Positions 22,198 through 34,036 of a DNA stretch of 64,000 nt are shown in pieces. This DNA is from Capra hircus (Eukaryota; Chordata; Mammalia; Artiodactyla; Bovidae). The stretch covers positions 6,672,722 through 6,736,721 of the forward strand of contig NC_030811.1 in the NCBI RefSeq assembly GCF_001704415.2, written 5' to 3'. The translations under genes were made by a program, and so were the position numbers. The number at the start of each line of letters is the position of its first letter. Positions within the stretch are counted from its first letter, which is position 1. The notes below the pieces were generated by a model, which saw nothing but the letters and a program-made list of their open reading frames with translations, did not search any database and was not told the DNA's origin.

Positions 22198-24720
22198 AAT
22201 TTCTTAAAATTTTACAGAATATGGGGTTTTCTCTCCCTTGTTACTAAAAATCAAGGAAAATCCCTTCCATGACATTTCAGAAGGAAGGGGAGCTGTTGCT
22301 TCACACCATCACTCCCTGAGCATCAGAGAACAGAGAAGGCATGGTCCGTTTATTCTGGAAATCCCATGGTCTGTGTACCAGAAAGAAAGAGGTGCTGAGG
22401 ATGAGGTCATGGGTAGGGGGAGGAGAGGGGGTTGTCTTGGCCAAAACTGTGAAAATAGTGACCTTTGGAATTCATTATTCTCAAATAAAAATCCCTACAC
22501 TGGAGTGAAGCATGAAAGATCTGGAGAGTCCGAAGTGACCAGTGAGTCCATGGGCTGCTTCCTCCTCGGTGGGTCAAAGCAATGGCGAAAAATCTCAGGG
22601 AAGTTTTCCAGCTCTGAATTCTCCTGTAATACTTTCATACACTCTGTGGAAAATTCAAAATAATGAGAGTTTTTAAACAACTGTTGGAAGACACTGATAG
22701 TGACCAAGTACAGGGATAGGCTATGGGGAACTTGACACTTCACTCAGGGGCCATGTGGCTGTCGCATGTATGTGGTTCCCCCCGAGAGCACGTCCCCATC
22801 CTGCTGATCCAGGGATGTCACTCAAGCAGAAATTCACAGGGACCTGAGCGTAAGAGGATGGAGTTTGGGGGCAGCCAGAAAGGGTAGATATTGACGGAGA
22901 TGCCCACAGAGGGCACGGGTGGGAGCATGAGCAATTCTGTATAAAAACTCCCTTCAAGTCTTTGGATGACCCATGAATTGCGGTCTCTAAAAGGTCCAGG
23001 GGAGACGTTTTGGAAGGATGAATAAGCTGGTCAGAGATTTCAGCAGTTGCCCTCAGCAGCAAAGACAGAATTTTGATTCTAGTCCACCAAGTAGTCCACT
23101 GAAATACTAGTGGGAGTAAAGATCACCTCAGGACTAATGGACTTTCCCTGAAAGAGCAAAACTGGAATAGTTCCTTGCTAATGACATTAAGCCTTCCCAG
23201 GTTAAGTTCAAAGGCATCGACCAGTAATTTAAGTGCCTGCTGGAGCAAACCCAGGATCCATCAGAAGAGCATAATAATATCCCGAGTCTCTACAACATGC
23301 TATGGACAATATCCTTTAACCTATTAAAAGTTATTATTTTCTAACACAAAGGTAGAAAGTTATAAAACTTCCCTCTACACATGTTTACCTGCATCTCATT
23401 ATGTTTTGTGTGTTTTCTTTTCACTATCACTCAGTTTATGATATTTTGCAAATTCTTTGTGATATCTTTTATCTCTCATGGATATTAAGGAGAATGTATT
23501 TAATTTCCAAATATTTGAGTATTTTCTAGAAATTGCAGTATCCAGTATGGTAGACACTAGCCATATGTGGTTATTGGGAATTTGGAATATAGCTATACCT
23601 GGGAAACTGAACTTTTATTTCATGATAATTTGTTTTAATTTAAATTTAAACACTGAAACACAGTAAATATTTTACTGTTCAACACAGTTCTGTTGTTTGG
23701 GTAGAAATACACTTCACTCTAACTGTTTTATCACGTATTATTCTTGTATACCTTGGGCACATTTACCATTTCTAGTGTCAGAACATAATAAACACATCAT
23801 CACTGATTTAGTCGATGTCTGAAGACTGTTTCCCTTTCAACAATCTTCCTAATGAGTGTTGTGGTACTTTTATGAACACTTTGTGTAGACAACATGGGTT
23901 ACAGTGATACAGATCTACATTTAGTTGGTTATTAAATTTAAATCTTGATGATTATTTTACTTATAATAGATTCCAATTAAGTTTTAGTTAAAAGTAAGCA
24001 TGGATAAAATTTAAGCTTCAAAATGAAGGCATGATATTGGTGCAGAATGAATGAGATGACAAAGCAGGTACTAAACTGGAACAGGAGAGAGAAAAAGAGC
24101 CGGGAAGATGTTTTACAACATTCACCATGAATGGTAATTGCAGTGTGCTGCAGTGCAGTGAACCAAGAAAAAAGAAACAAAAAAAAGTTGTTAGAGATCT
24201 TTTCAGTCAATACATACAGGGTTTGATAAAAGGGTTTCTTTTAGCCATCAAAAACAGACTTGACAAAACTAGTAACGGAAGCCAGAATTGAATGGCCAAC
24301 AAAAAACACTTTGGACGGCTTTTAACAGACTCAGGACTTGCAACTTGGACCAGCTATAAAACAACTTGGATTATTGTGTGAAAAAAAAATTTCTATGGAG
24401 AGATGATGAAAAATATTATTACTTTGGTTATGGAAAGTTTTCTTGCAAATGGTTACAGAAAAAACTAAAAATGCTAATGTATACAAAACATGAAAGACCT
24501 TCTACCAAATAATTGCCCAGAGAAGAAAAGACCTTTAAAATAATCAAAGATTAGTGGACTTAAAGTTTTAAAAATTGCAAGTCTATTTCTTTAGAGCTAC
24601 ATGAGAAGTGTTACTTTAGACACAATCGACATAACACTTTGAGTATGTCTTTATTTTCTTCTCTATGTGATATTTGACTTGCTCAGTTCTTGCCTGATTG
24701 TGTCACAAGCTCTTCATTTA
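22198..24720. other. Unassigned intergenic sequence
   Basis: No exon was recognised on either strand. A block near 23540-23660 (GTATGGTAGACACTAGCCATATGTGG) resembles a common mammalian interspersed repeat I cannot name safely. The rest shows no gene signature. Confidence 0.4.
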
Positions 24721-24724
24721 GCTG

Positions 24725-25297
24725 TGCTTAGTCGCCACTGCAGATGGTGACTGCAGCCATGAAGTTAAAAGATGCTTACTCCTTGGAAGAAAAGTTATGA
24801 CCAACCTAGATAGCATATTGAAAAGCAGAGACATTACTTTGCCAACAAAGTTCCATCTAGTCAAGGCTATGGTTTTTCCAGTGGTCATGTATAGATGTGA
24901 GAGTTGGACTGTGAAGAAAGCTGAGCGCCGAAGAACTGATGATTTTGAACTGTGGGGTTGGAGAAGACTCTTGAGAGTCCCTTGGACTGCAAGGAGATCC
25001 AGCCAGTCCATTCTGAAGGAGATCAGCCATGGGATTTGTTTGGAGCTGAAACTCCAGTACTTTGGCCACCTCATGCGAAGAGCTGACTCATTGGAAAATA
25101 CTCTGATGCTGGGAGGGGTTGGGGGCAGGAGGAGAAGGGGATGACAGAGGATGAGATGGCTGGATGGCATCACTTACTCGATGGACGTGAGTCTGAGTGA
25201 ACTCAGGGAGTTGGTGATGGACAAGGAGGCCTGGCGTGCTGTGATTCATGGGGTCACAAAGAGTCGGACATGACTGAGCGACTGAACTGAACTGAGT
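24725..25297 (+). mobile_element. BovB 3' end, sense
   Basis: Reads the C-terminal BovB ORF (MTNLDSILKSRDITLPTK, then ESWTVKKAERRRTDDFELWG) to the tail GACTGAACTGAACTGA at 25297. It is 5'-truncated, with a second BovB joined directly to its tail. Confidence 0.9.
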
Positions 25298-26375
25298 CGC
25301 CCAGCATTTCACATGATGTACCCTGCATATAATTTAAATAAGCAGGGTGACAATATACAGCCTTGACGTATTCCTTTCCCAATTTGGAACCAGTCTGTTG
25401 TTCCATGTCCAGTTCTAACTGTTGCTTCAAGATTGCTGGGAGAAATATCAATAACCTCAGATATGCAGATGATACCACCCTTACAGCAAGAAAGTGAAGA
25501 GGAACTAAAGAGCCTCTTGATGAAAGTGAAAGAGGAGAGTGAAAAAACTGGTTTAAAATTCAACGTTCAAAAATGAAATCATGGCATCCAGTCCCATCAC
25601 TTCATGGCAAATAGATGGTGAAACAATGAGAATGGTGACAGACTTTATTTTTTGGGCTCCAAAATCACTGCAGACGGTGACTGCAGCCATGAAATTAAGA
25701 GATGCTTGCTCCTTGGAAGAAAAGCTATAACCAACCTAGTTCAGTTCATTTCAGTTCACTCACTCAGTCATGTCCGACTCTTTGTGACCCCATGGATCAC
25801 AGCATGCCAGGCCTCCCTGTCCATCACCAACTCCCGGAGTTCACTCAAACTCACGCCCATTGAGTCGGTGATGGCATCCAGACAGCATATTAAAAAAGCA
25901 GAGACATTACTTTGCTGACAAAGGTCCATCTAGTCAAAGCTATGACTTTTCCAGTAGTTATGTATAGATGTGAGAGCCAGACTCTAAAGAAAGTTGAATG
26001 CCGTAGAACTGATGCTTTTGAACTGTGGTGTTGGAGAAGACTCTTGAGAGTCACTTTGACTGCAAGGAGATCCACCAGTTCATCTTAAAGATCAGTACTG
26101 AATATTCCTCAGAAGGACTGATGCTGAAGCAGACACTCCAATACTTTGGCCACCTGATGGGAAGAACTGACTCATTGGAAAAGACCCTGATGCTGGGAAA
26201 GATTGAAGGCAGGAAGAGAAGGGGATGGCAGAGGATGAGATGGTTCCATGGCATCACTGACTCAATGGACATGATTTTGAGCAAGTTCTGGGTGTTGGTG
26301 ATGGACTGGGATGCCTGCTGTGCTGCAGTCCATGGGGTTGCAAAGAGTTGGACACGACTGAGTGACTGAACAGGA
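25298..26375 (+). mobile_element. BovB copy with inverted 5' segment (twin-priming type)
   Basis: The first 130 or so bases (25298-25432) are antisense BovB covering the RT block just before the YADD box. From about 25433 the sequence is sense and begins immediately downstream of that block (TTGCTGGGAGAAATATCAATAACC), running to the 3' tail near 26375. An antisense BovB/Bov-A 3'-end piece is embedded at 25738-25884. Confidence 0.85.
25738..25884 (-). repeat. Antisense BovB/Bov-A 3'-end fragment
   Basis: The GTTCAGTTCATTTCAGTTCACTC start and GTCGGTGATGGCATCCAGAC end give an antisense BovB 3' end inserted in the surrounding sense BovB, whose frame resumes at CAGCATATTAAAAAAGC. Confidence 0.85.
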
Positions 26376-26811
26376 CTGAATTGGGCTCTCTTCCATTTCC
26401 AGGAGAAGGAGGACTCTAACTGTGGTTTCTGGTCCCTGTTTTATCTCCACTTCATCTTTACTAGGGAGTCCTAGGATATGGGTAATGATATAGTGTTTTG
26501 CTTTATTAGATTCAGTTCTTTGTATGTATACTTTTCGTTCAGAATCCTGGAGGGGAGAAGGGTCTTTGGCACCCTTGATCTAGCTGGTAATACTTGGAGC
26601 AGAGGAAATGCCTTCAAAAAATTTGAAGCCACTATCCCTTTCTTTGTCAGACACAGGGTATTTGCTCCAGTGCAATCACTCTCAAATCACTGTCGAGAAC
26701 CAGCCACACTGGCAATGCCAGGGAACTGTTAGGCATGCAGATTCTCAGGTCTACTCATTCAGTAACTTTGTATGTTAACATGTCTTCCAGGTGACTCTGA
26801 TGCATGCTCAG

Positions 26812-27945
26812 TTTAGTTCAGTTCAGCGGCTTAGTCGTGCCTGACTCTCTGCGACCCATGAACCGCAGCACGCCAGGCCTCCCTGTCCATTACCAACTCC
26901 TGGAGTCCACCCAAACCCATGTCCATTGAATTGGTGATGCCATCCAACCATCTCATCCTCTGTCATCCCCTTCTCCTCCTGCCCTCAATCTTTCTCAGCA
27001 TTAGGGTCTTTCAAATGAGTCAGCTCTCTGCATCAGGTGGCCAAAGTGTTGGCGCTTCAGCTTCAACATTAGCCCTTCCAATGAACACCCAGGACTGATC
27101 ACCTTTAGGAAAGACTGGTTGGATCTCCTTGCAGTTCAAGGGACTCTCAAGAGTCTTCTCCAACACCACAGTTCAAAACCGTCAATTCTTCAGCGCTCAG
27201 CTTTCTTTATAGTCAAACTCTCACATCCATACATGACCACTGGAAAAACCATAGCCTTGACTAGACAGACCTTTGTTGGCAAAGTAATGTCTCTGCTTTC
27301 TTATATGCTGTCTAGGTTGGTCATGACTTTCCTTCCTAGGAGTAAGCATCTTTTAATTTCATTGTTGCAATCACCATCTGCAGTGATTTTGGAGCCTAGA
27401 AAAATAATGTCAGCCACAGTTACCACTGTTTCCCCATCTATTTGCCATGAAGTGATGGGACCGGATGCCATGATCTTCATTTTCTGAATGTTGAGCTTTA
27501 AGCCAACTTTTTCACTCTCCTCTTTCACTTTCAACAAGAGGCTCTTTAGTTCTTCTTCACTTTCTGCCATAAGGGTGGTGTCATCTGCGTATCTGAGGTT
27601 ATTGATATTTCTCCCGGCAATCTTGATTCCAGCTTGTGCTTCCTCCAGCCCAGCATCTTTCATGATGCTCTCTGCATAGAAGTTAAATAAGCAGGGTGAC
27701 AATATACAGCCTTGACGTACTCCTTTTCCTATTTGGAACCAGTCTGTTGTTCCATGTCCAGTTCTAACTGTTGCTTCCTGACCTGCATAGAAGTTTCTCA
27801 AGAGGCAGGCCAGGTGGTCTGGTATTCCCATCTCTTTCAGAATTGTCCACAGTTTATTGTGATCCACATAGTCAAAGCCTTTGGGATAGTCAATAAAGCA
27901 GAAATAGATATTTTTCTGGAACTCTCTTGCTGTTTCAATGATGCA
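26812..27945 (-). mobile_element. BovB LINE, 5'-truncated, antisense
   Basis: The minus strand covers RT from FCFIDYPKGFDYVDHNKLW through YADDTTLMAESEEELKSLLLK (near 27580) to the tail. An uninterrupted 230-codon frame spans 27301-27993. The 3' part is frameshifted, and the endonuclease domain is absent. Confidence 0.92.
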
Positions 27946-29370
27946 TGCTAATGCTTCACAAAATATGGAAAAATCTGAATAATCAGTTTCCACTATTTTA
28001 AAAAATATTAATAGATTTTTTCAAAAGATGACAGCCTTGTCAACAAATGGATTGTCCATATCCTATCACTTCTCCAATTTTCCAAAAAAGGTTTAGTCAC
28101 CAGACAATAACATCTTACACAATAGAAGTCCAGGTAATTAGAGTTGAGAACAGTCTCTCCTCTTCTAGGGGAAAGGAAGCAGGAAGGCAGAGGAATAAAG
28201 CAATCAGATGTGGTCCTAAGCTTTTCTCTCCAGGTTCAGGAAACAAGAGGTATATTAGATAGTGAAGTTCTGGTCACTTCTTGCATTGTGGTCTGGGGAG
28301 TGCCCTCTGGAAAAAACTTTCAAACATGGATGTCACCTTATGTTCTTGTTTCAAGGATGGAAATACTTTCCTTTTCTATCTGCTTTGGTGGCTCCCCAGT
28401 ACTTTCTAGTATTTGTTCTTTGTAGTTTATTTCAAAGTTTATCTGTAGGATATTTACTATGTTACAAGACTGTATTTTTTGGAACCAGATTCAGGCACTG
28501 AGGTTCTATTTTCTTGACCCTTCCTTGGTTCATGTATAGAATGAGGAAGAGTTTAGGACTGTAGGAAAGTTTGGTTGGGAATCGTCAAAAGAATCCATCA
28601 TACCATTGAGAATGAGGTCTCTCTAGAGTGAGAAGTGTGTGGCAAGTTCACCCCAGCTCATATGGCAGGTGCTGCTGGACATCAGCTCACTAGCATTTGT
28701 CCCCCCCTCATTACTAACAAAACTACAGTTTTGCTTATCACAGCAATGGACCCATGTGAAATACTGAGTTGTACTGTGTTTCTCATAGCTGGGGTAAGCA
28801 TATGACCAGGAGGTGGTAGAAGAAGCCCTGTGGGTTGGCTTTGCTTTTGCAGTAGAAGTGCCATCCTGTCTTCCTTCTTGTGTCTGTTCTTTCTGCCTGC
28901 AGTTCTGACCTGAGGCTGAAGCTGAAGCAGCCATCTTGCCACTCTGAGGACAAAAGATACCATAACGGGTGGAAGAAAAAAAATCAAGTTCTTTGGATAG
29001 TTACATCAGCCCTGGAGTACCAGCTGTAAACTCCTTGTATCAAAATTGAACCCTTTGTTAAGCTACTTTAATAAAGTTGTATTTCCTGCAACCACATGAA
29101 ATATCATCCTCTAGCTGATATTCCAGGGCTGAATGAGAGCCACTGCCTGACCAGCCACAGAGAACGTAGACCATCTGGAGCTGTGGTCAGGTCAGTTGAG
29201 GAGCCCCTGAAAGGGCACTGCCTGGAGTGGGAAATCAACTCACTTGGTGCCTTTACACCAGCTTGTGGACTTTCTTGTTGGGGATAGCAGGCCTTCAGAG
29301 GCTTGATAGACATGAGACATCACCCAGCAAGTAGGGGAGACAGAGGCTGAGGCTGGAGACCCCATATGCA
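27946..29370. other. Unassigned intergenic sequence
   Basis: Two overlapping open frames of about 100 codons near 28620-28990 show no family similarity that I recognise. An AATAAA lies near 29070. The stretch may contain an unnamed LTR-like repeat. No gene is called. Confidence 0.4.
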
Positions 29371-29374
29371 CGTG

Positions 29375-29576
29375 CATGAGTGCGTGTTCAGTTGTGTCTG
29401 ACTCTTTGTGATTCTATGGACTGTAGCCCTCCGTCCATGGAATTTCCCAGGTAAGAATACTGAAGTGGGTTTCCATTTCCTTCTCCAGGGAATCTTCCCA
29501 ACCCGGGGATCGAATCTGTATCTCCTGCATTGACAGGCAGATTCTTTACCACTGGCACCACCAGGGGAGCCTGGAG
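29375..29576 (-). repeat. Bov-tA SINE, antisense
   Basis: Runs from GTTGTGTCTGACTCTTTGTG to GCACCACCAGGGGAGCC, the complement of the tRNA-like head. Complete. Confidence 0.9.
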
Positions 29577-29715
29577 AACTCCATCTTTCTCCACAAACCA
29601 GTGTCACATAAGGCGTTGAAAGTCCATGGGAGGAAATAAATACAATGGTTGCAGAAACTGAGTCACCTACATGGAGACTGGACTGTATCTAAAGGGGCCA
29701 TTTCTTTTTTTTTTT

Positions 29716-29882
29716 TTCCTTCCCTAAGTCTTTACTGAATTTGTTACAGTATTGCTTTTCTTTTGTGTTTTGGTTTTTTGGCTGCAAGTCATGTGGGATC
29801 TTTAGCTCCCTGGCCAGGGATCAAACCCCCACCACCTGCATTGGAAGGCAAAGTCTTATCAACTGGACCACGAGGGGAGTCC
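29716..29882 (-). repeat. CHR-type SINE, antisense
   Basis: TTTTTTGGCTGCAAGTCATGTGGGATCTTTAGCTCCC ... ACCACGAGGGGAGTCCCT matches a shortened CHR-family SINE. Confidence 0.7.
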
Positions 29883-30267
29883 CTAAAGGGGCTCATTAAT
29901 ACATCAGATTGGACTGGTTTTTACATGAGAGCAAACGTTGAATTCTGTGTTTTCTCTGGAAATAATGGATAAGACCTAGGAAAGATTATGAAATTTGAGA
30001 CAATGGAAACATATACTTTTTCTCTCTATTCCCTAAACATAGTATATGTTTAATTTTGCCACAGAGGCCATTTCCAGTGGATTCGAAATTGTTCCGCAGG
30101 GAGTGACTGACTTATAGTCTCAGAGGACTCGTTTCCATACACTTGTTCAAAACTTTAGGTTTTAAAGGCAACTATTACCTCAAGAAGAATTAAACCTAAA
30201 CAACATTTTCCCATATCATTATCTTTTATCACAAATCCTATATCAACAATATGAAGCTTAAGAAAAG

Positions 30268-31005
30268 TTCAGTTCAGTTCAGTTGCTCAGTCATGTCCAG
30301 CTCTTTGCAATCCCATGGACTGCAGCACGCCAGGCTTCCCTGTCCATCACCAACTCCTGAAGTTTGCTCAAACTCATGTCCATCGAGTCAATGATGCTAT
30401 CCAACCATCTCATTATCTGTGGTCCCCTTCTCCTTTTGCCTTCAATCTTTCCCAGCATCAGAGTCTTTTCAAACGAGTCAATTCTTTGCATCACGTGGCC
30501 AAAATATTGGAGTTTCAGGCCTTCCAATGAATATTCAGGACTGATTTCCTTTAGGATGGACTGGTTTGATCTTCTTGTAATCCAAGAGACTCCCAAGAGT
30601 CTTCTCCAACACCAAATACAAAAGCGTCAATTCTTCTGCACTCAGCTTTCTTTATAGTCCTAATCTCACATCGATACATGACTACTGGAAAAACAAGAGC
30701 TTTGACTAGATAGACCTTTGTTGGCAAAGTAATGTCTCTGCTTTTTAATATGCTGTCTAGGTTGGTCATAACTTTTCTTCCAAGGAGCAAGCATCTCTTA
30801 ATTTCATGGCTGCAGTCACCATCTGCAGTGATTTTGAAGCCCCCCAAAATAATATCTGTCACTGTTTGCCCACCTATTTGCCATGAAGTGATGGGACTGG
30901 TTGCCATGATCTTAGTTTTTTGAAGGTTAAGTTTTAAGCCAACTTTTTCCACACTTTTCTTTCACTTTTCATCAAGAGGCTCTTTATTCTTCTTCATTTT
31001 CTGAT
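30268..31005 (-). mobile_element. BovB 3' end, antisense
   Basis: The (AGTTC)n tail at 30268-30283 is followed by the antisense C-terminal ORF. The minus-strand frame 30551-30952 contains the KLNLQKTKIMATSPITSWQI block. 5'-truncated just downstream of the YADD region. Confidence 0.9.
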
Positions 31006-31246
31006 CATAATGACAAAAGCAGAAATTACTTCTAGGAAAATGTGCTTCCATCTGGAAACTAAAATGGTGCATTGTATTAGACAACTCTGGTTGAAAACAA
31101 AAATACAAACTGACTCTTTAGAATTTCTTAAAGATCATAATAATGAAAACACTAAATATCAGAAGCTGTAGGCTTCATTGAAAGAAGTGACCAGAGTAAA
31201 ATGCATTGCACCAAAAACTTTTTCAATAAAAGTAAAAGAAAGAAAG

Positions 31247-31442
31247 GGCTTCCCTGGTGGCTCAGCTGCTAAAGAATCTGCCTGCAATGTTGAGAGACCT
31301 GGGTTCAATCCATGGGTTGGGAAAATGCCCTGGAGAAGGGAAAGGCTATCTACTTCAGCATTCTGGCCTGGAGAATTCCATGGACTATACAGTCCCTGGG
31401 GTTGCAAAGAGTTGGATACGAGTGACCTACTTTTACTTTCAC
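31247..31442 (+). repeat. Bov-tA SINE, sense
   Basis: GGGCTTCCCTGGTGGCTCAG head, CCTGGAGAAGGGAAAGGC middle and GGTTGCAAAGAGTTGG end. Confidence 0.9.
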
Positions 31443-31805
31443 AAGAAAGAAAATAAATTCTCACTTAAAAAACAAAACCTGCAAAAAGTAAAGTAAGGTA
31501 AATTAAAAGCAAGTACAAGTACAAAAGACAAAACCTTATGTATTAGCAAATAGATGCCAACACCACCATTAAGAATGTGATACTTCATGACCAAGAGAGA
31601 TAGAAAACAAAGAGGTTGGTTGAATATTGGAAAATCTGTTAATGTCATTCACTCAATTATTTTCATGGATGATTTCTTAAAAGTCTTTAATAAAATTCAA
31701 TAGCCATTCATGATAAAACCCCCAAGAAAATAGTGATTGGGGGATACTCGCTTAATATGATTACACACCACACACACAAATACCTGTAATACCCTGCTGT
31801 AGTTC

Positions 31806-32005
31806 AGCTGCTATCTTACTTGCCTAATTGAGAAACACTCAGGGTGGGTGTGATATCTGGTCGGGAAGATCCTTTGGAGTAGGAAATGACAACCCACCCA
31901 AATGTGCTTGCCTGGAAAATTCCATAGACAGAGGAGCCTGGTGGGCTGCAGTCCATAGGGTTTCAAAGAGTCTGACACAACTGAGTGGACACACACGTGC
32001 ACAAA
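31806..32005 (+). repeat. Diverged Bov-tA SINE, sense
   Basis: The head is degraded, but the body (GCCTGGAAAATTCCATAGACAGAGGAGCCTGGTGGGCTGC) is clear. The (CA)n run just before it may be the target region. Confidence 0.75.
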
Positions 32006-32499
32006 TGAAGAGATTTCCAGGAAGAAAGCAAGCGTTCCCATGCACTACTATTCAACGGTATAATGGAGGTTTTAGCAAACAAAGAGCAATCAATTAGGGG
32101 CATAAGAATACAGGGAGGCGTGTATGGCCCTGTGGGGCTCCTGGGCCCAAGGCCTTTGTGTCCCCTCTTTCTCTGATCACAGGAAACAGCCTTCACTCAG
32201 CCTCCATGACCTTCCCTGAGCTCCAGTGGGCAGATTCAAGCAGTTGTCAGTTAGGGAAGGAAGGAACTGGGAAACCAGAGAAATAGTCAAGAGGAGCCTT
32301 GGGGTAAGGTCTTGCTTCCCCATCAAAGGATACACACAGTAACGCCTTTGTGTTTGTTTACAGATACTGAAACCACTCCTGGTGGCAGAAGTTAATGATT
32401 AACCATGGTATGTTCCCCACAGCTTGTAGACCCTAGACCAGTTGGACCTGAAGGACGATGATGCTGACTCTTGCTTACCTCGCCACCAACCCATCAGAA

Positions 32500-33118
32500 G
32501 ACCGTCCAAGAGCTGATCACGCCCTCTTTGGACAATAAAACTTCTCACTGTCTTCCCCAAGTGGGGACAGAGGGCTTTGAAGGCATGAGCCCACTGTGTC
32601 CCCTTTTGCCTGGCAAAGCCATGAAACACTCCTTTTCTACCCAAAACTCTGTCTCCAAGATTTGACTCAGTGTTGGTGTACAGAGAAGCTGAGCTTTCTG
32701 TGGTGACCCAAGGACAACAGAGCAGATAAAACCAAGGCGGGTCTTGGAATGCAGGAACAGAAAACCTGACCCTTATCATCCTTCCCTCCCCTGTGTTGTA
32801 ACTATTAATGGATTCCAGGTCCTCCTGAGCAGTATAACCTGTCTCCCTTCCTACCCCATAGGGAGAAGGCATTTGCCTTCCTCTTCCCCCCAACCCAGTA
32901 TATGTGACTCATCCAGTCAGCAAATGACCCACAAGACCCCTATCCCACCCCTTGCACTCTGGGTATAAAAGCAGACTAAGGACCCCTGTTTAACATCAGT
33001 TCTCCCTCAAGCTGGCCCGCTGTTGCAACAGCGTCTCCCACTCTAATAAACTTCATTTCCCTTTCATTCTGTCTCATATCTGGAAATTCTTTTCCAACCC
33101 GCGCCTGGACCATGGCAC
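32500..33118 (+). mobile_element. LTR-like sequence, probably solo LTR(s) of ERV1 type
   Basis: A promoter-like GGTATAAAAGC at 32962-32972 is followed 80 bases later by AATAAA 33045-33050 and a U5-like end (CCAACCCGCGCCTGGACCATGG). A second AATAAA near 32524 in a different LTR-like context (CCTGGCAAAGCC nearby) suggests two abutting LTR fragments. No internal viral gene flanks them. Exact ends were not determined. Confidence 0.5.
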
Positions 33119-33134
33119 CTTCTGCATCATAAGT

Positions 33135-33270
33135 GAAGGAGAAGTGAGAAGCTGGGATACATCCGTAAGATGGAACACTATGCAGCAATAAAGGAGAACA
33201 AGCTCTTGGCACATACAGCTTGAATGACTCCCCAAATCATTATGCTAAATGAATGAAGTTAGTCTCAAAA
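33135..33270 (+). mobile_element. Short L1 3'-end fragment
   Basis: CATCCGTAAGATGGAACACTATGCAGCAATAAAGGAGAACAAG corresponds to the end of L1 ORF2. Confidence 0.75.
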
Positions 33271-33634
33271 GGGACTTTGTTTTCCTTATCTCTAGATTCT
33301 CAGTGTCTAGTATAAAACCTACCAGCCAGTGCAAACAACCAATCAATGTCAATAAAAAGATGAACAGGCACAAACTTCCAAAACTCTTGAGAGAAGGAAA
33401 TAAGCTTCATTCTTCTATTGCACTAATCAAAGTGCATAGTATTAATCTGTTTGTCTTCTACCCTGGGAAGCAATGGGCACTACTGCCCTCAGCATATGTC
33501 ACATGGGCTACTCTTCCCCGTGATGCTCAAGAGCAGAACTGGTTTTCTTAGAAGAAATCTAAGAATTGGAATTTGAGGATTTGGGAGGCAGTTCTTCCTG
33601 GGTTACTAGATCAGCTTTGCAAAATTTCCTAATT

Positions 33635-33806
33635 GTCTTATCTCGAGCAAGTTATTTAAGATTTCTATGTTTTTATATTTCCTTCTGTAATAGAAGGTAA
33701 TCAATCATAATTTCTGGAAAGTTGGGAGAATTAGAAAAGTACTGACTTAAAGTACTCAGGACAGTGTCGGGCACACAGGAAGCACCTGGAAGTTGTTAGC
33801 TGTGAT
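33635..33806 (+). repeat. MIR-like SINE
   Basis: The order of GAGCAAGTTATTTAAGATTTC, CTTCTGTAATAG and CAGTGTCGGGCACACAGGAAGC is that of the ancient mammalian MIR SINE. Highly diverged. Confidence 0.6.
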
Positions 33807-34036
33807 GATCAGCAGTTCATTTTACAGAGGCAGCAGATATCCAGATGTGGTTAAGGACTTGCCAGAGGTTACAGTAAGAGTGGCAGAACCAACCGTGCTT
33901 GTGCAAGTCACGACTGCTTTAAGCCTCTGTCACTTGAGCTGCAAAATGAGGGGGTTGGACAACATCTTCTCTAAAGAGCTTCCAGTTCTACAGTTCTCAT
34001 TCTATTAACTGGCAGCCTAGGACTTAAAGAACTAAT

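Noticed and set aside
28623..28987. Overlapping 100-codon minus-strand frames
   Set aside because: Low-complexity S/Q-rich translations with no family match, no splice sites and no promoter context.
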